From positions 1 to 64,000 of the forward strand of contig JAJPJV010000018.1 in NCBI GenBank assembly GCA_021324045.1: 64,000 bases of DNA. The letters run 5' to 3'. Under the pieces are notes generated by a model that was not told the DNA's origin, did not search any database, and worked only from the letters and a program-made list of their open reading frames with translations. Positions within the stretch are counted from its first letter, which is position 1. Every line of letters begins with the position of its first letter. This DNA is from Actinomycetota bacterium. Lineage in GTDB: Bacteria; Actinomycetota; Acidimicrobiia; Acidimicrobiales; RAAP-2. Positions 26,632 to 40,295 of this stretch are shown here, in pieces. The translations under genes and the position numbers were made by a program.

Positions 26632-27234
26632 CTAGGGCGCGAGGCGTTCGATCAGCCAATGGCCGTCTCCACGCCGGCGATACCGGAGCCGATCGTGGAG
26701 GCGGTCAGGCTGCTCCTCCCACAGCTCGACGGTGTGCGGCACGATTCGATAACCGCCCCAACGGACGGGACGCTGAAGGTCTGCTTCCGCGGGGAAGGTC
26801 CGAGCCAATTCGCTGACCTGTTCCTCGAGGCTCTTACGGTCTGGTATCACCTCGCTTTGATGGCTCGCGATGGCACTTCTTCGTGCTCCGACCGGCCTCG
26901 AGGCCCAGTAGGCGTCAGATTCCGCATCGCTGACGGTTTCGACAGGACCCATTAGCCGGACCTGGCGGTGGCGTGGAACCAGCCAATGAAAGACGACAGC
27001 GGCCTTGGGGTTCTCACTCAGGTCGCGTCCCTTGGCGCTCGAGCGGTCGGTGAAGAACACGACTCCTCGGTGGTCGAGGCCACGTAGCAATACCATCCGC
27101 GCCGCGGGTTCACCGTCAGCCGATGCCGTCGCCACGGTCATGGCTTCTGGCAGAGGCTGCCCCGCGGTCCGTGCCTCCTCCAGCCAGGCGCCGAGCTGCA
27201 CGATCGGGTCAGCGGCGACCGAGTTTTCGTCCAA
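26632..27234 (-). CDS. pdxH: Pyridoxamine/pyridoxine 5'-phosphate oxidase
   Basis: FMN-dependent oxidase making pyridoxal 5'-phosphate from pyridoxamine or pyridoxine phosphate. 200 residues, normal for PdxH. Landmarks are MTVATASADGEPAARMVLLR, the FMN site GVVFFTDRSSAKGRDL, and the C-terminal signature PDRLHDRLRYRRRGDGHW ending in RLAP. Supplies PLP for enzymes such as the threonine dehydratase and aldolase in the window. Convergent with the aldehyde dehydrogenase; the VOC gene lies upstream by 39 bp. Confidence 0.93.
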   Translation of the reverse strand: MDENSVAADPIVQLGAWLEEARTAGQPLPEAMTVATASADGEPAARMVLLRGLDHRGVVFFTDRSSAKGRDLSENPKAAVVFHWLVPRHRQVRLMGPVETVSDAESDAYWASRPVGARRSAIASHQSEVIPDRKSLEEQVSELARTFPAEADLQRPVRWGGYRIVPHTVELWEEQPDRLHDRLRYRRRGDGHWLIERLAP

Positions 27235-27273
27235 TGGCCTTGGCTCATCTCCTGTCGCAGATCAGCACGTGCT

Positions 27274-27873
27274 TCAGGCGAGTGTGGTGGTCGGCACCCA
27301 GGACACCCGTCCATTTCGACGGAGCTCCGAAACTGCCGCCACCGGGTCTGGGTCCGAGAACAGTCGCGTATCTGAGTAATCAGCGGGCCTTCCGGTCGGA
27401 TCGATCACCCACCATGACGCCTCGAGGGCGATGCCATTGGGGTCGGTGAAATAGATGGATCGCAAGAACCCGTGGTCGACGACGTCTGTGACTTCGCTTC
27501 CGGCAGCCTTCAGGCGAGCCCTGAGGGCGAGCAAAGCATCCTCGTCTGGGACGTTGAACGAGAGGTGGTCGAACTGGATCGCCCGCGGGTCCGGAATACC
27601 GGCCGGCTTCGCGAACGGCTCGGTCTCGGAATCCCGGTATTCGAAGAACGCCACAGTGCTACCGGGGCCGAACTCGAAGAAGTAGTGGCGAAATGACGGT
27701 CCGGCGAGGTGGGCCACGAGTCGGGCGCCGAGGACGCCGTCGTAGAAACGGACGGTCGCGTCCATGTCGGTCGTGACGAGGGCCAGGTGGTGAATGCCAC
27801 GCCAGCGTAAGGCGTCAGGCCCTCCTCGTGGCATCATCGCCGGGTCGACCTGCTGCGCATTCGCCGGATCCAT
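27274..27873 (-). CDS. Glyoxalase/VOC-superfamily protein
   Basis: Vicinal-oxygen-chelate fold protein of up to 199 residues with two beta-alpha-beta-beta-beta modules. Landmarks are GIHHLALVTTDMDATVRFYD (metal-binding His), QFDHLSFNVPD (second His), and SIYFTDPNGIALEASWWVID (Glu). This three-ligand pattern is that of ring-cleaving dioxygenases or lyases. It starts divergently from glgE. Several in-frame start codons occur before the first strand, so the exact N-terminus is uncertain. Substrate unknown. Confidence 0.82.
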   Translation of the reverse strand: MDPANAQQVDPAMMPRGGPDALRWRGIHHLALVTTDMDATVRFYDGVLGARLVAHLAGPSFRHYFFEFGPGSTVAFFEYRDSETEPFAKPAGIPDPRAIQFDHLSFNVPDEDALLALRARLKAAGSEVTDVVDHGFLRSIYFTDPNGIALEASWWVIDPTGRPADYSDTRLFSDPDPVAAVSELRRNGRVSWVPTTTLA

Positions 27874-27944
27874 CTCTCCGAGGCTACAACCGCGGGGCGG
27901 AGCTGGCGACGTCGCCTGGGCCTCGGCCCGCGCCTACCGTGTCA

Positions 27945-27959
27945 CGTAATCGTTTTACG
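27945..27959. promoter_or_regulatory. Short inverted repeat before glgE
   Basis: CGTAA (27945-27949), spacer TCGTT, TTACG (27955-27959), located 22 bp before the glgE ATG. Could be an operator for the glucan operon; arms are only 5 bp, so chance is possible. Confidence 0.25.
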
Positions 27960-27980
27960 ACTGGAGATTGGCCTGGATCC

Positions 27981-30135
27981 ATGGTGAGGCGCCGTTCCGT
28001 CGGCGACCGGCGGCCACAAGAGGAGGAACGATCGGCGAACAGCAGTGCGCGGGCGAGGTTCTCCCGGCGTGACCTTCCCGAGGTTCCGACGGGCTGGACC
28101 TCGGCCGACTCAAGCCGAACTCCGCCGCCCCCCCGATCGGTTGTCTCGCGCTGCGTGATCGAAGCCGTGACCCCTCAGGTGGACGGAGGCCGTTTCCCGG
28201 TCAAAGCCATCGTTGGCGACACCGTAAAGGTCGAAGCTGACATCTTCATGGACGGGCACGCCGTGGTGGCGTGCGACCTTTGGTTCCGCCAGAGCATGCG
28301 TGGCCCCCGGAACGCCCCGGTTCCCCGCACGCCACTGGATCGACCTGAGCACTGGAGCGCGATCGCGATGCGACCGCTTGGGAATGATCGTTGGGAAGGT
28401 CACTTCGTGGTGACCAATCTTGGCGAGTACCGCTTTGTCATCACAGCGACAGAAGACCGATTCGCGACGTGGCGGCGCGACGTGATGCTCAGGATCGAGG
28501 CCTGCCAGCAATTGGACGCGGATTTGGCGGAAGGTTTGGTGCTCCTTGAGAACTTGGCGAGTCGTGCCGAGGGAGCCGATTCACAGATGCTGGTGTCGGC
28601 TGCCAGAGCTTTGGCATCCATCAGCTCGGCCGATCAAGGCGAGCTCAGCCGACGGGTCGTTGAGATCCTTACCGAGAATCTCAACACCTGCGCTCGCCGA
28701 TATGTCTACGACGGGGACGCGACGTGCACTCCCGAGTTCCCAGTCGTCGTGGATCCTGCATATGCCCAGTTCAGCTCGTGGTATGAGCTCTTTCCGCGCT
28801 CGACATCACCGGATCCCAGACGTCCGGGGACCTTTCGAGACGTGATCGATTGGCTTCCGTACATCGCGGGGATGGGTTTTGACGTCCTCTATCTCCCGCC
28901 GATCCATCCGATCGGTCTCACGAACCGCAAAGGTCGTGACGGTGTGACAACCGCAGGGAGCAAGGATCCTGGGAGTCCCTGGGCGATCGGCAGCGCAGCT
29001 GGCGGCCATACTGCGGTCCATCCGGAGCTCGGGACAATCGAAGATTTCGATCGCCTGGTCACAGAGGCTCAGCACCACGGGATCGCCGTGGCCCTGGACA
29101 TGGCGTGGCAAGCCTCACCGGATCATCCGTGGGTGCGTGAGCACCCCGATTGGTTTCAGAGACGCCCGGACGGGACGATTCGCCACGCGGAAAACCCTCC
29201 CAAGCACTATGAGGACATCTACCCGATCGACTTCGCAACGTCGTCGTGGCGCGAGCTGTGGATAGCGCTGCTGATGGTCACCGAGTACTGGATTGACCAC
29301 GGCGTATCGATCTTTCGTGTTGACAATCCCCATACCAAACCGTTCCGGTTCTGGGAATGGCTCATCGGCGCCGTCAAAGAGACCCATCCAGAGGTGATCT
29401 TCCTCTCCGAGGCCTTCACGCGCCCCAAGGTGATGAAATATTTGGCGAAGTTGGGATTCAGCCAGTCCTACACGTACTTCACGTGGCGAACCACCAAATG
29501 GGAACTGGAGTCCTACCTCACCGAGCTGACGCAGCCAGATGTAATCGATTACTTTCGCCCCAATTTCTGGCCGAATACCCCGGACATTCTCCCGGAACAT
29601 TTGCAGATTGGCGGGCGCCCGACATTCATGGCGAGGCTCGTGCTCGCCGCAACGTTGTCTTCCAATTATGGTATCTACGGCCCCGCCTTCGAGCTAGGCG
29701 AATGCCTGCCGAGATCTGCAGGATCAGAGGAATACCTGGGATCCGAAAAATACATCGTGCGCACCTGGAACCTTCATGATCCGAGAAGCCTCGCGCCCTT
29801 CATTGGACAAGTGAACCGTATTCGCCGTGAAAATCCCGCCCTCGCCCAGATGCGAACCCTCCGCTTGCACAAGGTTGACAACGAACAGCTGATCGTTTAC
29901 TCGAAGACCGCAGGGTCCAATGTGATCGTCGTCGTCGTGAATCTCGATTTCCGCTACCGACAGTCGGGTTGGGTGGACCTCGACATCGCCGCGCTGGGTC
30001 TCGCTCCAGATGCGCGATACACGATGCACGACTTGCTCACCGGCACGAAGTACCCGTGGCAAGGTCAACGCAACTTCGTCATGCTCGACCCTGAGCTCCC
30101 TGCGCATATCTTTCGTCTTGAACGGGATCCCCGCG

Positions 30136-30143
<8 letters not shown>
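27981..30143 (+). CDS. glgE: Alpha-1,4-glucan:maltose-1-phosphate maltosyltransferase
   Basis: GH13_3 enzyme that transfers maltosyl from maltose-1-phosphate to an alpha-1,4-glucan. About 720 residues. An N-terminal beta domain begins SRCVIEAVTPQVDGGRFPVK, typical of GlgE. The catalytic nucleophile is Asp448 in FRVDNPHTKP and the acid/base Glu477 in FLSEAFTRP, both in the exact GlgE form. ATG 27981 is chosen; the frame extends to 27828 with unrelated text. It is the first gene of a five-gene operon; its stop overlaps the treS-mak start by 8 bp. Its substrate is made by the next gene's product. Confidence 0.95.
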
Positions 30144-33566
<3,423 letters not shown>

Positions 33567-33570
<4 letters not shown>

Positions 33571-35711
33571 CGTCGAGCACGTCACCGCTCGATCCCTCCC
33601 TGTTGGCGCGAGCAGAGCGCCACGGTGTGATCCCGTCGTATCTCGGAACGGACGGGAAGGTTCGTCATGCCAGCCGCGAGAGCGTGGTCGCTGTCGTTGA
33701 GGCGTTGGAGGCAGACGATGGCGAAACCCGCGACGCGGGCAGCATCATCGATCCGGTTGTGGTGGCATGGCTCGGTCGAGCCTCGCGTATCTCGGTGCGA
33801 CTTCCGAGCAGCATAGATCCGCGGTCGGTTTGGGTGACGCTTCGGCGCGAAGACGGAGAGGAGTTTCGACACAGGCTCTCGACGCTCGTCACTGGATCGG
33901 TTCGTAGCTCGCCATCGGACGAGGGTCGGGTGAACACCTACCAGTTGGCTATCGAGTTCGTCTTCAGTGCCACAAAGCTGACCGAACAGCTGCTGCCCGC
34001 TGGCTATCACCGCTTATGGATCGAGGGCCCGACCCTTCGTGCATCGTCACTATTACTTGCTGCCAGCCGTTGTCCAGCAGCTAGTCGAGGTTGGGGCCTG
34101 TTTCTTGCTCTGCACGGACTTCGTACTGGCAATGATTGGGGGATTGGTAGTTATGCGGGCCTGGGCGAAGTCACGCGATGGGTGCGATCACTGGGGGGTT
34201 CGACCGTGGCAACCTTGCCACTCAATCCGATCTTCGTCGACGCCGCCGACCCGAGTCCGTACCTTCCTGTCAGCAGGCTTGCTTACAACGAGCTCTATGT
34301 CGATCTTGCCAGCTTGCCGGAGGCGGCCTCAGAGGAAGGGCGCGCGCTGTTGGACTCGTCGTCCTTTCGAGCAACGGTCGATGATGCACGGCGCTCGGTT
34401 CTGGTCGACTATCGCCTGGTCTCACGCATGTACCATGAAGCGCTTAACGTCTTCTCCTCGGCTCTCACCTCGGGGCCATCGAACCGACAAGAATCGTTCT
34501 GGCGATTCGTCACTGAGAACCCGCACATGATCGACTATGCGAGATTCCGGGCAACGGTCGAACGATATGGCCCTGGGTGGAACAAGTGGCCCTCAGTTCC
34601 TGCGGTGCATCGGGGGTCTTCGCCAGGATCATCGGAATCGATGTCATCACGCGTATCGGACCCTGTCGTTCTGCGACATCTCTACGGCCAATGGGTGGCG
34701 GACGAGCAGCTCGCAGCGGTGGCAGCCTCCGCGGGCACCGGCACGGGTCTTCTGATCGACCTTCCGGTGGGAGTTCATCGATGGGGGTTCGATTGCTGGT
34801 TCGAGCCCGACGCCTTTGTCGAGGCGCTGGAAGTGGGAGCTCCCCCAGATCATTTCTTCGCCGAAGGGCAGAACTGGGGATGCCCACCTCTTCATCCTGA
34901 ACGTATTCGCATCGCCGGTTACCGCTATCCGATCGCAGTGCTCCGTCACGCCCTCCGATATGCCAAGGCGCTCCGCATCGACCACGTCATGGGGCTGCAC
35001 CGTTTGTACTGCATCCCCAAGGGCTTCGATGCGCGCGATGGCGTTTATGTGGGTTACCACGCAGATGAGCTCCATGCCATCGTCGCAATCGAGGCGGCCC
35101 GCGCCGGTGCGATTGTGGTTGGGGAGGATCTCGGGACGGTTCCCGAGGTCGTACGCACTGAAATGACGAGGGACCGGATGTTGAGGAGTTGGGTGCTGCA
35201 GTTCGAGATTGCGCCAACGGATCCCCTTCCGGACCCACCACCAGACGTCGTGGCGTCACTGGGTACTCATGACCTTCCGAGGTTCGCGGCCTTCTGGGAG
35301 GGATCGGATATCGACGATGATCTTGCCGCCGGCAGGATCGACCCCGGTGATGCGGAAGTTGCCCGGCGCCAACGAACAGCGCTTCGCCGGACGATCGCCA
35401 GCGCCATCGAGGCCGCTTCTGGCTCGGAGGGTCCGGTGATTGACGATCGTGTGGACGACGCTGCGATCCTCGAGGCGCTCCGCGGTTGCCTTCGTCATCT
35501 GGGAGAAAGCAGGGCGTCCTTGGTCCTCTGTGACCTCGAGGACCTGTGGCTCGAGCGGAGGCGTCAGAACAGGCCAGGTTTGATCGCGGGGATGACCAAC
35601 TGGCGCCGTCGAGCCGCGCGAACGCTTGAGGCCGCACAGGGTGACCCCGAAGTACTCAAGACGTTGCGCCACCTTGCCATCGCTCGGTCTGCAGAGCAGC
35701 GTTGGTCATGA
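33567..35711 (+). CDS. malQ: 4-alpha-glucanotransferase (amylomaltase)
   Basis: GH77 disproportionating enzyme moving glucan segments between maltodextrins. 714 residues, with the N-terminal extra domain usual in Actinobacteria (about 1-150) and a GH77 barrel beginning GWGLFLALHGLRTGNDWGIG. The nucleophile is Asp472 in RIDHVMGLHR and the acid/base Glu520 in VGEDLGTVP. Start overlaps the treS-mak stop by 4 bp; its stop overlaps the glgB ATG by 4 bp (ATGA). Position within the operon suggests use of the short glucans released by GlgX. Confidence 0.93.
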
Positions 35712-37657
35712 GCGAGCTCAGTAGGCGAACCGAGGCGCCGAGAATGATGCTCTCCGACGACGACCTGCACTGGTTCAACGAGGGCACGCACCGGCGGTTG
35801 GCCGAAAAGCTCGGTGCCCATCCCCTGGGCGACGGTGGTGGTGTGTACTTCGCAGTCTGGGCCCCGAGCGCCCGGCAAGTCAGCGTGATAGGTGACTTCA
35901 ACCAATGGAATCCGCGAGCGGATGTGCTGTACCCCCGAGCGTCATCGGGGATCTGGGAGGGGACCGTCTCAGGTGCAGCGGTGGGTGACGTCTACAAATT
36001 TGCGATCACGACCCCAAGCGGGTCGATCGTCGACAAGGCCGACCCGGTTGCGTTCGCGACGGAGGTTCCCCCCCGCACCGGATCAATTGTTTGGGCGCTC
36101 GACTACCACTGGCACGACGACCTGTGGATGGCCTCCCGGGGCAGAAGCTTGCGTCTCGACGCGCCGATCTCGATCTATGAGGTGCACCTCGGGAGCTGGC
36201 GTCGACCGAGCAGAGATCCAAGGCGCTTCCTCACCTACCTTGAGATCGCAGATCCGCTTATCGAGCATGTACATGAGGCGGGGTTTACTCATGTCGAGTT
36301 CCTTCCGCTCATGGAGCACCCCTTCTACGGATCGTGGGGTTATCAGATCACCGGGTACTTTGCTCCGACGAGTAGGTACGGAACGCCACAAGACCTCATG
36401 GCCCTGATCGACCAGCTACACCAGGCCGGTATCGGCGTAATCATTGACTGGGTTCCGTCACACTTCGCCAATGATGCGTTTGGTCTCGCAGAGTTCGATG
36501 GTACGCACCTCTACGAGCACGCCGATCCCCGCCTTGGTGTCCATCCAGAATGGAATAGCCTCATCTTTAACTATGGTCGCCATGAGGTTCGTAGTTTTCT
36601 CGCTTCATCGGCGGAGCATTGGCTTGCTACCTATCACGCTGATGCGCTTCGCGTCGACGGCGTCGCCTCCATGCTTTACCTCGATTACGCGAGGTCAGGT
36701 GGGGAATGGGTCGCGAACCGCTACGGAGGTCGTGAGAACCTCGACGCTGTCTCGTTCCTTCGTCAGCTCAACGTCGGTATCTATGCTGATCACCCCGACG
36801 TGCAAACAGTAGCGGAGGAGTCGACCGCTTGGCACGGAGTCTCCCGCCCAGTGGAATTCGGTGGCCTGGGCTTTGGCTTTAAGTGGGACATGGGGTGGAT
36901 GCACGACACCTTGCAATACCTGAACCGTGACCCTATTTATCGGAGATACCATCACGAGGAAATCACTTTTCGATCGGTCTATGCCTTCAGCGAGAATTTC
37001 GTGCTCCCGTTGTCACACGACGAGGTCGTTCATGGGAAGGGGTCCCTCCTAACGAAGTTCTCCGGGGACGACTGGCAGAAGTTCGCCACGCTCCGTTTAT
37101 TGCTCGCGTATCAGTTCAGCCTTCCAGGAAAGAAGCTGCTCTTCATGGGAACCGAGATGGCACCATGGACCGAGTGGGACCACGAGGGAGAAGTGCCATG
37201 GGGATTGCTCGAATACGCATCGCACGCAGGGACCTTTCGCCTCGTATCGGACCTCAACCGTCTCTATCGTGAAATTCCAGCGCTTCATGAGCGTGACGCA
37301 GACCCGGCCGGGTTCGAGTGGGTCGAGCTCGACCAGGCGTCCGACATCAGTGTGATCAGCTTTCTCCGGCGAGCGCGCGATCGCTCTTCGCTGCTCGTCG
37401 TATGCAACTTCACTCCTGTGCCACGCCATGATCATGCGGTCTACGTTCCGCTCGTGGGACGCTGGGACGAGATCCTCAATACCGACGCTCGCGAATATTG
37501 GGGAAGTGGGGTCGGGAACCTTGGTGGTAAGGATACGGTTCCGGCTCCTCATGACCCCGATGGCCGCCCGGTTCTGCTCCTGAGCGTTCCGCCGCTCGGA
37601 TGTGTCATGCTGGCACCGAAAACTCGATCGGACGGGCAGGATCCCTCTCCATGTTGA
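35708..37657 (+). CDS. glgB: 1,4-alpha-glucan branching enzyme
   Basis: GH13_9 enzyme that introduces alpha-1,6 branches. About 649 residues, shorter than the 730-residue mycobacterial and E. coli forms because it lacks the N1 domain: the single CBM48 begins at about residue 35 (YFAVWAPSARQVSVIGDFNQ). The nucleophile is Asp317 in LRVDGVASML and the acid/base Glu370 in TVAEESTAW. ATG 35708 overlaps the malQ stop. Branching converts GlgE linear glucan to the mature polymer. Confidence 0.95.
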   Translation: MSELSRRTEAPRMMLSDDDLHWFNEGTHRRLAEKLGAHPLGDGGGVYFAVWAPSARQVSVIGDFNQWNPRADVLYPRASSGIWEGTVSGAAVGDVYKFAITTPSGSIVDKADPVAFATEVPPRTGSIVWALDYHWHDDLWMASRGRSLRLDAPISIYEVHLGSWRRPSRDPRRFLTYLEIADPLIEHVHEAGFTHVEFLPLMEHPFYGSWGYQITGYFAPTSRYGTPQDLMALIDQLHQAGIGVIIDWVPSHFANDAFGLAEFDGTHLYEHADPRLGVHPEWNSLIFNYGRHEVRSFLASSAEHWLATYHADALRVDGVASMLYLDYARSGGEWVANRYGGRENLDAVSFLRQLNVGIYADHPDVQTVAEESTAWHGVSRPVEFGGLGFGFKWDMGWMHDTLQYLNRDPIYRRYHHEEITFRSVYAFSENFVLPLSHDEVVHGKGSLLTKFSGDDWQKFATLRLLLAYQFSLPGKKLLFMGTEMAPWTEWDHEGEVPWGLLEYASHAGTFRLVSDLNRLYREIPALHERDADPAGFEWVELDQASDISVISFLRRARDRSSLLVVCNFTPVPRHDHAVYVPLVGRWDEILNTDAREYWGSGVGNLGGKDTVPAPHDPDGRPVLLLSVPPLGCVMLAPKTRSDGQDPSPC

Positions 37658-39771
37658 ACCTCAGGGTCTGGCCGGGGAGTCCGTTTCCGCTCGGTGCTAC
37701 ATGGGATGGCGAGGGAGTCAATTTCTCCATTTACTCGGAGAACGCCACTGCGGTCGAGCTGTGCCTGTTCGCTTCGTCCGATTCGGCGGTGCCGATGACC
37801 CAGATCCCGATGTCTGCGACGACTGACCGCATTTGGCATGCATATCTTCCAGACGTTCGCCCAGGCACTTTGTACGGCTATCGCGTCGATGGTCCCTATC
37901 GTCCCCAGGAGGGGCACCGTTTCAACCCGGCCAAGCTCTTGATCGATCCCTATGCAAAGGCCGTCAGCGGGTCGATCCAGTGGACCGATGAGCTCTACGG
38001 ATACACCATCGGAGATCCAAGAGAAGATCTCTCGTTCGATCCGAGAGACTCGGCAGGCAGGATGCCCAAGTGCGTCGTCATCGATCAGGCATTCACCTGG
38101 GGCGACGATCGTCCGCCGAACATCCCCTGGAACCGGAGCCTCATCTATGAGTGCCACGTCCGAGGTATGACGATTCGCCATCCTGCCGTTCCCGAACGGG
38201 TTCGAGGGACTTACCTAGGGCTCGCCTCGGACCCCGTTATCGACCATTTGAAAGCACTCGGTGTCACCGCAGTCGAATTAATGCCCGTTCATCAATTTGC
38301 AGCTGATCGCCACCTCATCGAGCATGGATTGACCAATTACTGGGGATACAACTCCATTGCTTTCTTCGCTCCACACGTAGGCTACGCGAGCGCGGGCATC
38401 GGCCAGCAAGTGAACGAATTCAAGTCAATGGTCCGAACGCTGCATCGTGCTGGCCTTGAGGTGATCCTTGATGTTGTCTACAACCACACAGCCGAGGGCA
38501 GTCATCTCGGACCGACGTTGTCGCTTCGTGGGGCTGATAACGCTGTCTACTACCGTCTCGATCCAGAGAACCCCAGGTTCCACGTCGACTTCACGGGCAC
38601 GGGGAATAGCCTGAACATCGTCCACCCACGGACCATGGCGCTCGTGATGGACAGTCTTCGCTACTGGGTCACCGACATGCATGTGGACGGGTTTCGCTTT
38701 GACTTGGCGCCCGTCCTCGTGCGGGGGTATGAGGCTGGGCAGTCCAGTGCGTTCTTCGAAATCGTCCAGCAGGATCCTGTGCTGTCGACGGTGAAGCTGA
38801 TTGCCGAGCCATGGGACGTCGGTCCGGACGGCTACCAGTTGGGTCGCTTTCCACCCGGGTGGGCCGAGTGGAACGGCGCATATCGGGATTGCGTACGCCG
38901 GTTCTGGCGTGGTGATGCGGGACAGCTTCCCGAACTGGCCTCTCGGCTGACAGGGTCGAGTGACATCTACGCGCCAAGCGGGCGGCGAATGTACGCGAGC
39001 GTGAACTTCATTACCTGTCACGACGGGTTCACGCTCACGGACCTTGTCAGCTATGAGCGCAAGCACAATGAAGCGAACGGTGATGGTGGTTCCGACGGTG
39101 CCGACGAGAACTACAGCAAGAACTGGGGAACCGAGGGTCCGACCGGATCACTTCGGATCCAGCACCTGCGCGACCGAATGAAGCGAAACCTGCTTGCAAC
39201 CCTCGCCGTCTCTCAGGGAGTGCGCATGCTCCTCGGAGGTGACGAGATCGGACGTACCCAGCTCGGGAACAACAATGCCTATTGCCAGGACAACGAGATG
39301 AGCTGGATCGACTGGGAGGTCGGCCCCAGCGGAGAAGAATTTTTGTCTTTCGTCCGTTCGATCTTCAAGATCGTGGCTGAAAACCCCACCTTGCGACGTC
39401 GAGACTTCTTCGGCGGGCAGACGGCGCGAAACCGCGCGACGAAGGAAATCTCCTGGATCCGCCCGGACGGGCGGGAGATGACACAGGAGGACTGGCATGA
39501 TGCAGAGAACCGGTCGATTGGCCTGCTGCTCTTCGGGGGAGCTGCCGACGAGGTCGACGAGCGTGGCCGCTGGGCCAAGGGCCATACCGTTCTTTACTTG
39601 GCCAACGCAGCCAATCGCTCGAAGCTCTTCACGCTGCCCGGTCTTGAGGTCCCCGGGAGATGGGAGGCTCTTCTGGACACCGCGCGCCCTATGGGATCCC
39701 CGCGCTGGGTCACGAATCCCCAGGTGAACGTCACAGCCCACTCGTGTCTGCTGCTTCGGCACGTCGAATAG
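37651..39771 (+). CDS. glgX: Glycogen debranching enzyme GlgX
   Basis: GH13_11 isoamylase-type debranching enzyme, 706 residues. An N-terminal CBM48 (about 1-150) opens with PGSPFPLGATWDGEGVNFSI. The nucleophile is Asp351 in FRFDLAPVLV and the acid/base Glu386 in LIAEPWDVG. ATG 37651 overlaps the glgB stop by 7 bp. Completes an operon able to make (TreS-Mak, GlgE, GlgB) and trim (GlgX, MalQ) alpha-glucan. No glgA, glgC or glgP is in the window. A 21-bp tandem duplication covers its stop codon. Confidence 0.95.
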   Translation: MLNLRVWPGSPFPLGATWDGEGVNFSIYSENATAVELCLFASSDSAVPMTQIPMSATTDRIWHAYLPDVRPGTLYGYRVDGPYRPQEGHRFNPAKLLIDPYAKAVSGSIQWTDELYGYTIGDPREDLSFDPRDSAGRMPKCVVIDQAFTWGDDRPPNIPWNRSLIYECHVRGMTIRHPAVPERVRGTYLGLASDPVIDHLKALGVTAVELMPVHQFAADRHLIEHGLTNYWGYNSIAFFAPHVGYASAGIGQQVNEFKSMVRTLHRAGLEVILDVVYNHTAEGSHLGPTLSLRGADNAVYYRLDPENPRFHVDFTGTGNSLNIVHPRTMALVMDSLRYWVTDMHVDGFRFDLAPVLVRGYEAGQSSAFFEIVQQDPVLSTVKLIAEPWDVGPDGYQLGRFPPGWAEWNGAYRDCVRRFWRGDAGQLPELASRLTGSSDIYAPSGRRMYASVNFITCHDGFTLTDLVSYERKHNEANGDGGSDGADENYSKNWGTEGPTGSLRIQHLRDRMKRNLLATLAVSQGVRMLLGGDEIGRTQLGNNNAYCQDNEMSWIDWEVGPSGEEFLSFVRSIFKIVAENPTLRRRDFFGGQTARNRATKEISWIRPDGREMTQEDWHDAENRSIGLLLFGGAADEVDERGRWAKGHTVLYLANAANRSKLFTLPGLEVPGRWEALLDTARPMGSPRWVTNPQVNVTAHSCLLLRHVE

Positions 39772-39793
39772 GTGCTTCGGCACGTCGAGTAGG
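39752..39793 (+). repeat. 21-bp tandem duplication across the glgX stop codon
   Basis: Copies at 39752-39772 and 39773-39793 begin TGCTTCGGCACGTCGA and differ at one base. Each carries a TAG stop in the same place, so the second copy is untranslated. Probably a recent slippage event; a transcript could not form an obvious hairpin from it. Confidence 0.8.
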
Positions 39794-39887
39794 GCTCGGA
39801 GCCGCCCGCGCGACGTTCTTGGGGGAGCCAGATGGCTCAGGATGAGCAGCGGCAAGGCCGCGCCAACGGTCTGAGTCTCACGGCAGA

Positions 39888-40232
39888 ATGGATGCTGTGA
39901 CGGTCGAACCCGAGGAGCTTCCTGCAGAGGAGCAGCAGCGCCGTATGGGTGAGCTGATCGAGCTCATCGAAATGATGCGCCCTGCGGTGCAAGCCGATGG
40001 CGGTGACTTGGCCTTGGTGCGTGCCGATGTCTGCTCGGGAGTGGTCGAGGTGGAGCTGCGCGGTTCGTGCAGTTCTTGCGCCATCAGCGCCGCCACGCTT
40101 CAGGGGGGCGTCGAGCGAATCTTGCGCGACCGTTTGCCCTGGGTGACCGAGGTGGTGGGCGGTGTCGATGAGACGATCGACCCCTTCGAGAGCGCGGCAC
40201 TCGGCCAGGGCGGCTACGTCCCTCGCTTCTGA
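39888..40232 (+). CDS. NifU C-terminal-domain iron-sulfur scaffold/carrier protein
   Basis: Small Nfu-type Fe-S carrier, 114 residues. The domain spans about 20-95: MRPAVQADGGDLALVRAD then RGSCSSCAISAATLQGGVER, whose C-x2-C binds the cluster. The C-terminal tail is not conserved. ATG 39888 overlaps a CAGAAT hexamer that ends seven bases before GTG 39897, so translation may begin at GTG 39897 on a leaderless mRNA. Downstream is the glycosyltransferase gene, 60 bp away. Confidence 0.9.
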   Translation: MDAVTVEPEELPAEEQQRRMGELIELIEMMRPAVQADGGDLALVRADVCSGVVEVELRGSCSSCAISAATLQGGVERILRDRLPWVTEVVGGVDETIDPFESAALGQGGYVPRF

Positions 40233-40295
40233 GCCGAGGGCCGTTCATGCACCGTGGTTGCGCGGGCCGACCCAGGCCGGGAAGGCTTGGCGCCC

